From assembly GCA_017443945.1 (NCBI GenBank), contig JAFSXS010000106.1, positions 1-39,101 of the forward strand: 39,101 nucleotides of DNA, written 5' to 3'. The notes beneath the pieces are model-generated. The model made no database searches. It was not told the DNA's origin and saw nothing but the letters and a program-made list of their open reading frames with translations. The position numbers were made by a program, and so were the translations under genes. Below are positions 23,884 through 31,916 of this stretch, in pieces. Source of the stretch: Synergistaceae bacterium. Lineage in GTDB: Bacteria; Synergistota; Synergistia; Synergistales; Aminobacteriaceae. Numbering within the stretch: position 1 is the first letter of the stretch; the number at the start of each line of letters is the position of its first letter.

Positions 23884-24837
23884 ATGAACATAAAATTAGA
23901 TATTCCGGAAAATTTTTATTACGGCGAAGAAAGGTGCGGCTATTATGTCAGTCCGGAAATGAAAAGAGTCTGGGCGGTTGAGCTTGATTTAATTGCGGAA
24001 TTTGCGCGGGTCTGCGAGAAGTATAATATTAAGTGGTACGCGGACTCAGGGACGTTATTAGGTGCAGCGCGTCATAAAGGTTTTATTCCGTGGGATGATG
24101 ACGTTGACTTGGCTGTAATGCGCGAGGATTATAATAAATTGCTTGATGTTGCGGATAAAGAATTTAAGCAGCCTTATGCATTGATAACAGCAAAGACTCA
24201 CGAAAGAGGAAGATTATTATCATTTGCCAAACTCTGTAATGAAGAAACTACAATAATCGAAGGCCGTACGCGTTTATTAATGGATTCGGGAATAAAAAAT
24301 TTAAATTTTTCGCAGGGAATATTTATAGATATTTTTCCGCTGGATAACATACCTGATGACAGGGAAGCAGCATTAAAATTTATTAATAAGTCGGACAAAT
24401 TTTCGCTGAAGACAGAAAAAATACTAAAGTTGACAGATTTATATATTCCATCGCCTAATTTGTTGAAGAGACCCATGAAATATATAATTTCCCGCCTCTT
24501 ATCAAAATATGATTACGGCCATAAAACTCTAGCAAAATTTATTGATATAATTACGTCATACAAAGATTTTAACAGCGAATATGTTGCAAAACTGGTGTGT
24601 TTGTGGGAAGCTGATTTTCTTTCGCGCATGGTTTTGGAGCGTTCAGAATTTGATAACCCTGTTTATTTATCGTTTGAGACTCTAAATATTCCAGCCCCAT
24701 CCGGTTGGGAAAAAATATTAAATAAATATTACGGCGACTGGCACAAATATTATATAAGGGAAAGACACGGCAATTTTTATGACACAGAACACTCATATAA
24801 ATATTACACAGAAGAAGGCCACCCGATCGATAAATAA
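23884..24837 (+). CDS. LicD-family nucleotidyl/phosphocholine transferase
   Basis: A 317-residue protein of the LicD family, which attaches phosphocholine or similar phospho-sugars to surface glycans and teichoic acids. The diagnostic nucleotidyltransferase segment is at residues 51-79: WYADSGTLLGAARHKG then FIPWDDDVDLAV, with the metal-binding Asp residues in DDDVD. GIFIDIFPLD follows further on. The start ATG 23884 has AGGAG 9 nt upstream; the GTG at 23857 sits in the terminator T-tract and is rejected. No choline uptake or kinase genes (licA-C) are nearby, so the transferred group is unknown. Confidence 0.85.
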   Translation: MNIKLDIPENFYYGEERCGYYVSPEMKRVWAVELDLIAEFARVCEKYNIKWYADSGTLLGAARHKGFIPWDDDVDLAVMREDYNKLLDVADKEFKQPYALITAKTHERGRLLSFAKLCNEETTIIEGRTRLLMDSGIKNLNFSQGIFIDIFPLDNIPDDREAALKFINKSDKFSLKTEKILKLTDLYIPSPNLLKRPMKYIISRLLSKYDYGHKTLAKFIDIITSYKDFNSEYVAKLVCLWEADFLSRMVLERSEFDNPVYLSFETLNIPAPSGWEKILNKYYGDWHKYYIRERHGNFYDTEHSYKYYTEEGHPIDK

Positions 24838-24965
24838 AAATGGAGTTATATTAAATCCCAAGCCCGGAGAGGGAGAAAAGATGAAAATATTGCAAAATCT
24901 GCCGTGAAAATTTAAAATTGTCTAGAAATATTGTGATACATAACGAAAGGATCTGAAATTTTACC

Positions 24966-26144
24966 ATGCCGAAATTAAGTGATAGAGTCGGCACATTCAC
25001 AGACTCAGTTATCCGCCGAATGACAAGAATCAGCAACAAATACGGCGCAATTAATTTATCGCAGGGTTTCCCCGACTGGGATCCGCCCAAAGAAATGCTT
25101 GACTCACTCGCAAAGGCAGCTTATACAGGCCCTCATCAGTATGCTATAACTTTCGGAGCTAAAAATTTCCGTGATGCAGTATGCGAGAAACAAAGCAAAG
25201 CTATAGGCCATGAAATTGACCCCGAAACAGAAATAGTTATCACATGCGGAAGTACTGAAGCTATGATGTCAGCAATGATGACAATCTGCAACCCCGGCGA
25301 TAAAGTTATGGTCTTCTCGCCATTTTACGAAAACTACGGAGCAGACGCAATTTTATCAGGAGCAACACCGATTTATATTCCGTTAGTGCCGCCGACATAC
25401 GATTTTGACATAAAATTAATTGAACAGGGATTCAAAGACGGCGCAAAAGCTATAGTTATCTGCAACCCCTCGAATCCTTGCGGAAAAGTTTTCACCGAGC
25501 ATGAATTAATCGCAATAGGCGAGCTTGCTGTAAAATATGACGCTTTTATCATAACTGACGAAGTTTACGAGCATATAGTATTTGATCCTTATAAACACGT
25601 TTACGCGTCAGGACTTCCGGGATTATTTGATCATGTCATTACTTGCAATTCACTCTCGAAAACTTATTCAATTACCGGCTGGAGACTCGGATATTTAATC
25701 GGCCCTGCTGATGTTGTCGACGGTGCGCGCAAAGTTCATGATTTCCTAACAGTAGGAGCAGCTGCCCCCCTCATGGAAGCCGCCGTTAATGCGTTCAAGC
25801 TCCCGCCCGAATATTATGACGAACTCAAAGCAAAATATACAGAAAAACGTAATAGATTTTTGCTCGGACTCGATGAAGCAGGACTCAAGCATAATGTGCC
25901 GCAAGGGTCTTATTTCGTCATGGTCGATATTAGCAATTTCTTAGAGCTCCCCCAGTTTGAAGGCTGGACAGATTTAGCGTTCTGTGAGTGGGTAATAAAG
26001 AATATCGGAGTAGCAGCAGTCCCGGGGTCGAGTTTCTTCCGTGAGCCTATAAATAATTTGATTCGATTCCATTTTGCGCGCTCAAGTGAAGTGTTAGACG
26101 AGGCCATCAGAAGACTTCAGAAAATGAGCGAGTTATTAAAATAG
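24966..26144 (+). CDS. PLP-dependent class I/II aminotransferase
   Basis: A fold-type I aminotransferase of 392 residues. Markers are INLSQGFPDWDPP near the N-terminus, CGSTEAMMSAM, CNPSNPCGKVF, DEVYEHIVFD and the PLP lysine K232 in NSLSKTYSITGWRLGY; a C-terminal arginine in IRFHFARSS binds the substrate carboxylate. It resembles the methionine/kynurenine/glutamine-type aminotransferases (YbdL, KAT) more than AspC by its opening and spacing, but substrate is a guess. It is preceded by a 128-nt gap with no clear promoter and followed after 3 nt by mnmA, so the two are co-transcribed. Confidence 0.88.
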   Translation: MPKLSDRVGTFTDSVIRRMTRISNKYGAINLSQGFPDWDPPKEMLDSLAKAAYTGPHQYAITFGAKNFRDAVCEKQSKAIGHEIDPETEIVITCGSTEAMMSAMMTICNPGDKVMVFSPFYENYGADAILSGATPIYIPLVPPTYDFDIKLIEQGFKDGAKAIVICNPSNPCGKVFTEHELIAIGELAVKYDAFIITDEVYEHIVFDPYKHVYASGLPGLFDHVITCNSLSKTYSITGWRLGYLIGPADVVDGARKVHDFLTVGAAAPLMEAAVNAFKLPPEYYDELKAKYTEKRNRFLLGLDEAGLKHNVPQGSYFVMVDISNFLELPQFEGWTDLAFCEWVIKNIGVAAVPGSSFFREPINNLIRFHFARSSEVLDEAIRRLQKMSELLK

Positions 26145-26147
26145 TTC

Positions 26148-27182
26148 ATGAGCGTTTTAATTGCCATGAGCGGAGGTGTTGACAGCAGCGTCTCCGCTTA
26201 TTTAATGCGTGAGAAGTATAAAATATGCGTGGGAGCTACAATGATTTTGCACGGAAATTCACCCGATGATGCGCAAAAAATTTGTGAATCTCTTAATATT
26301 CCGCACGAAATAATTAACTGCTCGAAAGAATTTGACTCGCTCGTGATTCAAAATTTCGTGAAGGTCTACGAGTCAGGCGGCACCCCGAATCCCTGCATAA
26401 CATGTAATAAATTCTTGAAGTTCGGATTATTATTCGATCACGCAAAAAATTTGAACCTCGACAGAATTTCTACCGGCCATTATGCAAGAATCGAGCGCGA
26501 TACTTCAGGACGTTATTTATTGTGCAAGGCCAAAGATTCAGCACGGGATCAAAGCTACGTTCTTTACATGCTGACTCAGGAAAAACTCGCAAAAATTGAT
26601 TTCCCGTTAGGAGACATGACAAAACCTGAAGTCAGAGAGCTTGCAGAGTCTTTAAATTTCATCAATGCGCGAAAAAATGACTCTCAAGATATTTGCTTTG
26701 TACCTGATAATAATTATGCGGGCTTTATCGAGTCTTACACGGGGAAAATTTATGAACCCGGAAATTTCATAAATGAGTCAGGCCAAATAATAGGCACTCA
26801 CAAGGGAATCATAAATTATACAGCCGGACAAAGACGGGGGCTCGGTGTTGCTGCAAAATCACGGCTTTATGTCGCAGAAATTAATACGAGCTCGAACACT
26901 ATAACGCTTGCTGAAGACGGCGCGAAAATCCTACAGGCCCGCGGAGTAATTGCCGATAACGCGAATTTAATAGCTCTTGACACAATAAATAATCTTCATG
27001 CACGAGTCAAATTGCGTTACAGACAAAAAGAGATTCCGGCAATAATCAATCAAATTAATTCTGACACGCTGATAATAGAATTTGCAGAACCTCAGAAAGT
27101 CCCGGCAATCGGCCAGGCAGCTGTAATTTATGACGGAGATACAGTGATCGGCGGCGGGACAATATCGCGAGTGATTCATTGA
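26148..27182 (+). CDS. mnmA: tRNA-specific 2-thiouridylase MnmA
   Basis: Thiolates U34 of Lys, Glu and Gln tRNAs. At 344 residues it has the PP-loop SGGVDSS at 8-14, the first catalytic cysteine C86 in NPCITCN, the RDQSYVLY motif and the second cysteine C183 in SQDICFV. A C-terminal beta-barrel region with NYTAGQRRGLG follows. Its ATG is 3 nt after the aminotransferase stop. The sulfur donor (IscS/Tus type) is not in the window. Confidence 0.95.
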   Translation: MSVLIAMSGGVDSSVSAYLMREKYKICVGATMILHGNSPDDAQKICESLNIPHEIINCSKEFDSLVIQNFVKVYESGGTPNPCITCNKFLKFGLLFDHAKNLNLDRISTGHYARIERDTSGRYLLCKAKDSARDQSYVLYMLTQEKLAKIDFPLGDMTKPEVRELAESLNFINARKNDSQDICFVPDNNYAGFIESYTGKIYEPGNFINESGQIIGTHKGIINYTAGQRRGLGVAAKSRLYVAEINTSSNTITLAEDGAKILQARGVIADNANLIALDTINNLHARVKLRYRQKEIPAIINQINSDTLIIEFAEPQKVPAIGQAAVIYDGDTVIGGGTISRVIH

Positions 27183-27234
27183 TGAAAAACTCAGGATTTA
27201 TATTGCAATTATTACACGGCAAATTATTAATTAA

Positions 27235-27243
27235 TGCTATAAT
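27235..27243 (+). promoter_or_regulatory. Extended -10 promoter of pckA
   Basis: TGCTATAAT at 27235-27243, 50 nt before the pckA ATG; TTACAC upstream is a weak -35 at a non-optimal 20-bp spacing. Confidence 0.55.
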
Positions 27244-27292
27244 TACCGCGAAAACCTGAAATTTTTTATTCAGAAAGGGGAAAATTTTTTAT

Positions 27293-28951
27293 ATGTCAAC
27301 AATCGGATATTATGATCCCGAAAATTTTAAGAAAGTCTATCACGCACAACCGCGTACAACAATCGAAACACTTTTTTACGGAAATAACGTTCATCACGTT
27401 TTAGACCTGAAAGAGGCCTACAATCTCGCGAAAAATTCACCCGGCACAATCGAATTAACCGGAATGCCCGTCTACAAGCCCACCGAGCAAGAATTACCAA
27501 TGGACGCAAATGTATTACTCTTCAACGACGGCGCAATTTTCGGACGTACAGCAGCAGCACGCAGAATCGTCGGCTATCCTGATGTAGACGTTGCTAAATA
27601 CTGCAAAATTATTCGTGAAGCGGTCTATCAAATGCGCTACAAAAAATTATATCAGGCAGACGCTTATGTAGGACTCGACGAAGATTTTATGACAAGCGCA
27701 CATATTATTTTACCTGAAGGCTACGAGAACAATTTATACAACTGGATGATTAATTTCCAGTACGCAAATGAAGCCTACAAGCCTAGATACGAGAAATCAC
27801 GCAGAATTTCAGATCATGACGGAGATATTTTCTTTGTAGCAGATCCCGACTGGTCGCACCCTGATTTTCCGCTCGGACTCGCTTTCTTCTCACCTGAAGA
27901 GAACTGCGCAATAGTTTTAGGCTTAAGATATTTCGGAGAACTCAAAAAAGGAACTCTCACACTTGCATGGGGAATCGCAGCTAGAAACGGTTACGCGTCA
28001 TGCCACGGTGGTTTAAAGCGTTATACCCTCAAGGACGGCAGCAACAAAAAATATGTCTTGGCCGCATTTGGTCTGTCAGGGTCAGGAAAATCAACAATCA
28101 CCCACGCAAAGCACGACGGAAAATATGACGTTATGGTCTTGCACGATGATGCATTTGTCGTAAACGTGAAGGATAAATACGCAATCGCATTAGAGCCGAC
28201 ATATTTTGACAAGGTTGCAGATTATCCGATCGGCTGCCCTGATAATAAATTCCTTCTTACATTACAGAATTGCGGATGTGTGAAAGACGCTGACGGAAAA
28301 TTAATCGCAGTTACTGAAGACGTGAGAAACGGCAACGGACGCGCAATTAAATCACGTTTATGGTCGCCGAACAGAGTCGACAGAATCGACGAGCCGTTAA
28401 ATGCTATTTTCTGGCTGATGAGAGATCCGACTCTGCCTCCTGTATTAAAACTTGAGGGACCTTCGCTCGCTTCAGTATTAGGCGCAACACTTGCAACAAA
28501 ACGCACAAGCGCAGAAAATCTCGCCCCCGGTGTAGACCCAGACGCACTTGTTTGCGAGCCTTATGCTAACCCGTTCAGAACGTACCCGCTTGGAATGGAC
28601 TACGAGAGATTCAAACAGTTAATTTCTGACGGTGTAGACTGCTACATTTTGAACACGGGCAATTTCATGGGCAAACCGGTCGGCAAAGAAAATACTTTGA
28701 TGATCATTGAGCGCATTGTTGAGGGTAAAGCAAACTGGGTACCGTTCGGAAAATTGAGCGGCATTAAGACAATGGAAATTCCCGGCTTTGACGCAGATTT
28801 AAGCAACGAGGAATATCGCACGCAGTTGAAGAAACGTTTTCAGGATAGACTGAACTTCATTAAATCAAGAGAGACTGAGCGTGGCGGAATTGACAAACTT
28901 CCGGCAGATGCTGTAGAAGCAGTAGAAAAATTAATTGCTGAAATAGGCTAA
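27293..28951 (+). CDS. pckA: Phosphoenolpyruvate carboxykinase (ATP-type, divergent)
   Basis: Interconverts oxaloacetate plus ATP and PEP plus CO2, linking amino-acid catabolism to gluconeogenesis or anaplerosis. The nucleotide loop GLSGSGKST begins at residue 260. Canonical PckA has SGTGKTT, and the expected kinase-2 IGDDEHxW is replaced by VLHDDAF, so this is a divergent branch. Supporting segments are LAWGIAARNGYASCHGG, ENL-x-PGVDPDAL and NTGNFMGKPVGKENT. The length is 552 residues. An AGAAAGGGGA site precedes the ATG, and a strong terminator follows. Misassignment to another PEPCK-like kinase is possible but less likely. Confidence 0.78.
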   Translation: MSTIGYYDPENFKKVYHAQPRTTIETLFYGNNVHHVLDLKEAYNLAKNSPGTIELTGMPVYKPTEQELPMDANVLLFNDGAIFGRTAAARRIVGYPDVDVAKYCKIIREAVYQMRYKKLYQADAYVGLDEDFMTSAHIILPEGYENNLYNWMINFQYANEAYKPRYEKSRRISDHDGDIFFVADPDWSHPDFPLGLAFFSPEENCAIVLGLRYFGELKKGTLTLAWGIAARNGYASCHGGLKRYTLKDGSNKKYVLAAFGLSGSGKSTITHAKHDGKYDVMVLHDDAFVVNVKDKYAIALEPTYFDKVADYPIGCPDNKFLLTLQNCGCVKDADGKLIAVTEDVRNGNGRAIKSRLWSPNRVDRIDEPLNAIFWLMRDPTLPPVLKLEGPSLASVLGATLATKRTSAENLAPGVDPDALVCEPYANPFRTYPLGMDYERFKQLISDGVDCYILNTGNFMGKPVGKENTLMIIERIVEGKANWVPFGKLSGIKTMEIPGFDADLSNEEYRTQLKKRFQDRLNFIKSRETERGGIDKLPADAVEAVEKLIAEIG

Positions 28952-28967
28952 TATAAGATTTTAACGG

Positions 28968-29002
28968 CTGCGTTCTGGAAATTTCCGGGGCGCAGTTTTT
29001 TT
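28968..29002 (+). terminator. Intrinsic terminator after pckA
   Basis: Stem CTGCG (28968-28972) / CGCAG (28991-28995) capped by an internal GGAAATTTCC palindrome, followed by T7. Confidence 0.8.
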
Positions 29003-29009
29003 GCTCATA

Positions 29010-29047
29010 AAATAAAACCTCCATACAATTTTTAAATCATACGGAGG
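29010..29047 (-). terminator. Intrinsic terminator of the prfB-ricT operon
   Basis: Read on the minus strand, CCTCCGTATGAT pairs with ATTGTATGGAGG over 12 bp (three G-U pairs) around a 6-nt loop. TTTTATTTTA follows. It ends 18 nt downstream of the ricT stop. Confidence 0.8.
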
Positions 29048-29064
29048 CAATGCATCATAAAAAT

Positions 29065-30180
29065 TTATTTGCTCGATTCTTTATTCATTTTGCGTGGTCT
29101 CTTGCGGCGTTGAGATTTATTATTTTTGCTCTGATTATTTGCAGGTTTGGGCTTGCGTTGGTCTTGAGGCTCTACTGGCTTTGATGGGCGTAAAGTTCCT
29201 GCATTGACTTTGACTCGCGGACGTTCGAGTTTTGCGCGTTCGATTCGTGCGATTCGTTCTTGAGCAGCCTTCTTCTTTTCGAGCAATTCTTTATCTTCGC
29301 CCCATTCTTCACCCTTCAAGACAGCCTCTTTAAAATCTGGAAACTCGCTAATTAACACAGGAACGAGTCTCCCCGTCGGAAATCTTACATTTACGTGTTC
29401 ATTGCCTAAATCGAGACTTTCAAGCGTATAGAATCCCTGTTCAGTCTTTATTTTCGCGCCAGGCCCCGGCAATTTCGACCATAATTCCGAGTATAAATCT
29501 TTCTCGTACGACATGCAGCACATTAACCGCCCGCACAAACCAGAAATTTTTGTAGGATTTAACGCCGTTCTTTGTTCCTTCACGATTTTAATGCTTATAG
29601 GAGAGAACCCCCTCAGCCAATAACCGCAGCAGCACGGCCTACCACAAGAGGCAATACCCCGAACGATTCTAGCTTCGTCGCGAATACCAATTTGACGCAT
29701 TTCGATTCGTGTCTTAAATTCGTGCGCTAAATCCCGAACATATGCGCGAAAATCGATTCTTTGATCTGCCGTGAAGTAAAAGAATAATTTTTTGCGGTCT
29801 AACATGTATTCAACGTCGACGAGCTTTAATTTCAGGTTATGAGACACAAGAATATCACGCGCCCGTAATAGTGCATTCTGTTCATCATGACGGCAGGTGT
29901 AATAAATTTCTAGGTCTTCAGGGTCAGCTTCCTTCACAAATTCTACATTCTGCAAAATTGACTCTGTCGAATCCTCAAAAGTTGATGAGTCAGCCTGATA
30001 TTTTTCTTCCTGTTCGGGTGAAAGTCTGCCGCCGGGTAGTCCCATTTCTATGCCTCTAGGAGTCTTTAATACTACCCATTGTGATTTATTTGCTTCTAAA
30101 TCCTGTAAAATTTTTTCGTTGTTTATCTTTGCCAACCCCAAATAACGCGGCTTACCAAAGATCGTTAAATATACGTTCAC
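29065..30180 (-). CDS. ricT: PSP1-domain protein RicT (YaaT family)
   Basis: A 371-residue protein with the PSP1 domain (about 60-150) and the cysteine-rich segment around residues 185-230 (CGRPCCCG and CGRLMCC) that binds Fe-S clusters in B. subtilis RicT. In that species it works with RicA/RicF in mRNA processing by RNase Y and in development. The C-terminal 80 residues are a Lys/Arg/Pro-rich low-complexity tail, an extension that suggests RNA or ribosome contact (inference). It starts with GTG at 30180 and overlaps holB by 29 nt. The order tmk-yaaR-holB-ricT is the same as in Bacillus. Confidence 0.9.
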   Translation of the reverse strand: MNVYLTIFGKPRYLGLAKINNEKILQDLEANKSQWVVLKTPRGIEMGLPGGRLSPEQEEKYQADSSTFEDSTESILQNVEFVKEADPEDLEIYYTCRHDEQNALLRARDILVSHNLKLKLVDVEYMLDRKKLFFYFTADQRIDFRAYVRDLAHEFKTRIEMRQIGIRDEARIVRGIASCGRPCCCGYWLRGFSPISIKIVKEQRTALNPTKISGLCGRLMCCMSYEKDLYSELWSKLPGPGAKIKTEQGFYTLESLDLGNEHVNVRFPTGRLVPVLISEFPDFKEAVLKGEEWGEDKELLEKKKAAQERIARIERAKLERPRVKVNAGTLRPSKPVEPQDQRKPKPANNQSKNNKSQRRKRPRKMNKESSK

Positions 30181-30868
30181 AGTAATTATTTTCTTCCTCT
30201 CTAAGTGTCAATATTATAATGTCGGATAATTGCGGAACTGATAAATTTTTCTTGTCAGCTATAATCTTCAAGAACGCTAATTTTTCAGCAATAGACTCAT
30301 TTTCGCCGAACGCCGCCCAGTTAAGCCAGCTCTCTAAATCGTTTATAATTTCGTCTGCATTTGCTGAAGGACTGCGAGTTTTAGCAAGCCATTCGACCCA
30401 TTCAGAATCATTTTGCGGGATCGGGAGTGATTTAATTTCGTCGTGAGCTGTCAACGTGTTAAAACGTGATCTGCTTCTCAAAGTCGGCAGAAAGAATCGC
30501 GAGTCCTCCATCAAGAATAACAAATAAGCGTGTTCGGGCGGTTCCTCAGCGAGTTTCAATAAGCTATTTCCCGCATTAAGATTTAATTTATCAGCGCACA
30601 TTATCACGCCAAGACGTTTTTGTGATTCGAGCGGCCTTAATGCAATATCATTTATTAAATCCCGGCATAAATCTATATTCGGGGCTTTGTCGATTTCACC
30701 GCAAATTAATAAATCAGGGTGAGAAGGTCTATAGCTGCCTAAAATTTTTTTCGCGAGTGACTCAATTATTTCATTGTGCCACTTGGCCGGTGCTGCGATT
30801 GCCCGACAGTGTGTATCAGCCTCATTTAAAATATTCTGCCACGTTACATTAACAGCGAGATCAGACAA
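30152..30868 (-). CDS. holB: DNA polymerase III delta-prime-like subunit
   Basis: A short (238-residue) clamp-loader subunit of the HolB/delta-prime type. The AAA-like core has no intact Walker A (the N-terminus reads CRAIAAPAKWHNEIIESLAKK). Sensor/SRC-like features follow: MCADKLNLNAGNSLLKLAEEPPEHAYLLF and LRSRSRF. Zinc-module cysteines are absent, and the C-terminal collar domain is small. It is assigned mainly on the LNAGNSLLKLAEEPP signature and its place between yaaR and ricT. It overlaps both neighbours (25 and 29 nt), so it is tightly coupled. Confidence 0.85.
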   Translation of the reverse strand: MSDLAVNVTWQNILNEADTHCRAIAAPAKWHNEIIESLAKKILGSYRPSHPDLLICGEIDKAPNIDLCRDLINDIALRPLESQKRLGVIMCADKLNLNAGNSLLKLAEEPPEHAYLLFLMEDSRFFLPTLRSRSRFNTLTAHDEIKSLPIPQNDSEWVEWLAKTRSPSANADEIINDLESWLNWAAFGENESIAEKLAFLKIIADKKNLSVPQLSDIIILTLREEENNYCERIFNDLW

Positions 30869-31305
30869 CCTTTTATCTCCTCCATTAAGGCCAGTGCTTT
30901 TGTGCGGTTACCTTCATACATAAAAGCCTCTTCAAGCTCGTCCATAGCTTTTTCTGCGCGTTCGATAGTTACGTACATTTTTCTATCTGTTTTGCGCCAC
31001 CTCATATCGCGTTTGATTCGCATACCCTTTGCAGCGCGCTTTAATAATTCATGCAGGACGGATCTATATTCAGCGATTAACTTTCCGCCCGGAAAAACTG
31101 ATAACTTGTCTGAAAGCTCGTATAACTGGTCTAATAAATCTTCAAGTTCGGCGGACTCCATTGCTGACTCAAACGAGAATCCCGACGCTGAAATCGGCGA
31201 TGCTGGTTCGGCGTGCTGTCCTGTGCTTGAGCTTCCATATTCGACTCTGGGCTGTGATGATGCTGCAGGTTCTCCCCCGCTACGTTTTATTTGAATGGGA
31301 CTCAC
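30844..31305 (-). CDS. YaaR/DUF327-family protein
   Basis: A 153-residue cytosolic protein of unknown biochemical function. A disordered Ser/Gly/Pro-rich N-terminus of about 45 residues leads into a helical domain with the family pattern LDQLYELSDKLSVFPGG, YRSVLHELLKRAAKGM and RKTDRKMYVTIERAEKAMDEL. The ATG overlaps tmk by 4 nt. Membership is supported by its place between tmk and holB, where B. subtilis has yaaR. Confidence 0.85.
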   Translation of the reverse strand: MSPIQIKRSGGEPAASSQPRVEYGSSSTGQHAEPASPISASGFSFESAMESAELEDLLDQLYELSDKLSVFPGGKLIAEYRSVLHELLKRAAKGMRIKRDMRWRKTDRKMYVTIERAEKAMDELEEAFMYEGNRTKALALMEEIKGCLISLLM

Positions 31306-31907
31306 GATAACAAAGCCTCCAATTTTGAAATTATCGCGCTGAAAGTTTCTTCTATTGATAAATTATCGCACTTAATCACGATAAAATCACTGCATGACCG
31401 ATAAAAATCTGCGACTCGTTTCATCAAGTCAAAGCCTTCTGACTCGAATTTGTCATGTAAATTTTTTCGCGCCTGGACTCGTTTAAAAGCTGTTTCCGGG
31501 TCAATATCGAGAAAAATTTTTATGTCAGGTTCGGGGAAATTGCAAGCCTTTATAAGCTCTCTTGCGCGAGAAATATTTTGATTATGTCCTCCCGATTGAT
31601 AGGCAAGAGTCGAGTCATTATAACGCTCGCAAATAACGTTATGGCCTGCTTTGAGTTCCGGCAAAATTAATTTTTCGACGTGTTCGGCTCTGTCAGCGAG
31701 AAATAATAAAAGCTCCGACAACGAGTTATAATTATCGCTCGACAAAATAAATTCGCGCAGTTTTTTGCAGGTCTCACAGCCCCCCGGTTCGAATGTCGAA
31801 ATAGTTTCTCGCCCCGTAAAAGTTTTCAGCCAGTGTGCAATTTTTCCGGCCTGAGTGCTTTTTCCGGTTCCGTCAATGCCTTCTATTGTGATAAATTTTG
31901 CGTTCAT
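31302..31907 (-). CDS. tmk: Thymidylate kinase
   Basis: Phosphorylates dTMP to dTDP. The 201-residue P-loop kinase has Walker A GIDGTGKST at 10-18, the DR(Y)-like ICERYNDSTLAYQ motif around residue 95 and a LID region with DIDPETAFKRVQAR. Length and motif order are normal. It follows the S55-like gene by 9 nt and overlaps yaaR by 4 nt. Confidence 0.95.
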   Translation of the reverse strand: MNAKFITIEGIDGTGKSTQAGKIAHWLKTFTGRETISTFEPGGCETCKKLREFILSSDNYNSLSELLLFLADRAEHVEKLILPELKAGHNVICERYNDSTLAYQSGGHNQNISRARELIKACNFPEPDIKIFLDIDPETAFKRVQARKNLHDKFESEGFDLMKRVADFYRSCSDFIVIKCDNLSIEETFSAIISKLEALLS

Positions 31908-31916
31908 TGCTTCACT

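Noticed and set aside
30902-31310. Long plus-strand open frames opposite yaaR
   Set aside because: They mirror the coding strand of a recognised gene and show no family features or ribosome sites.
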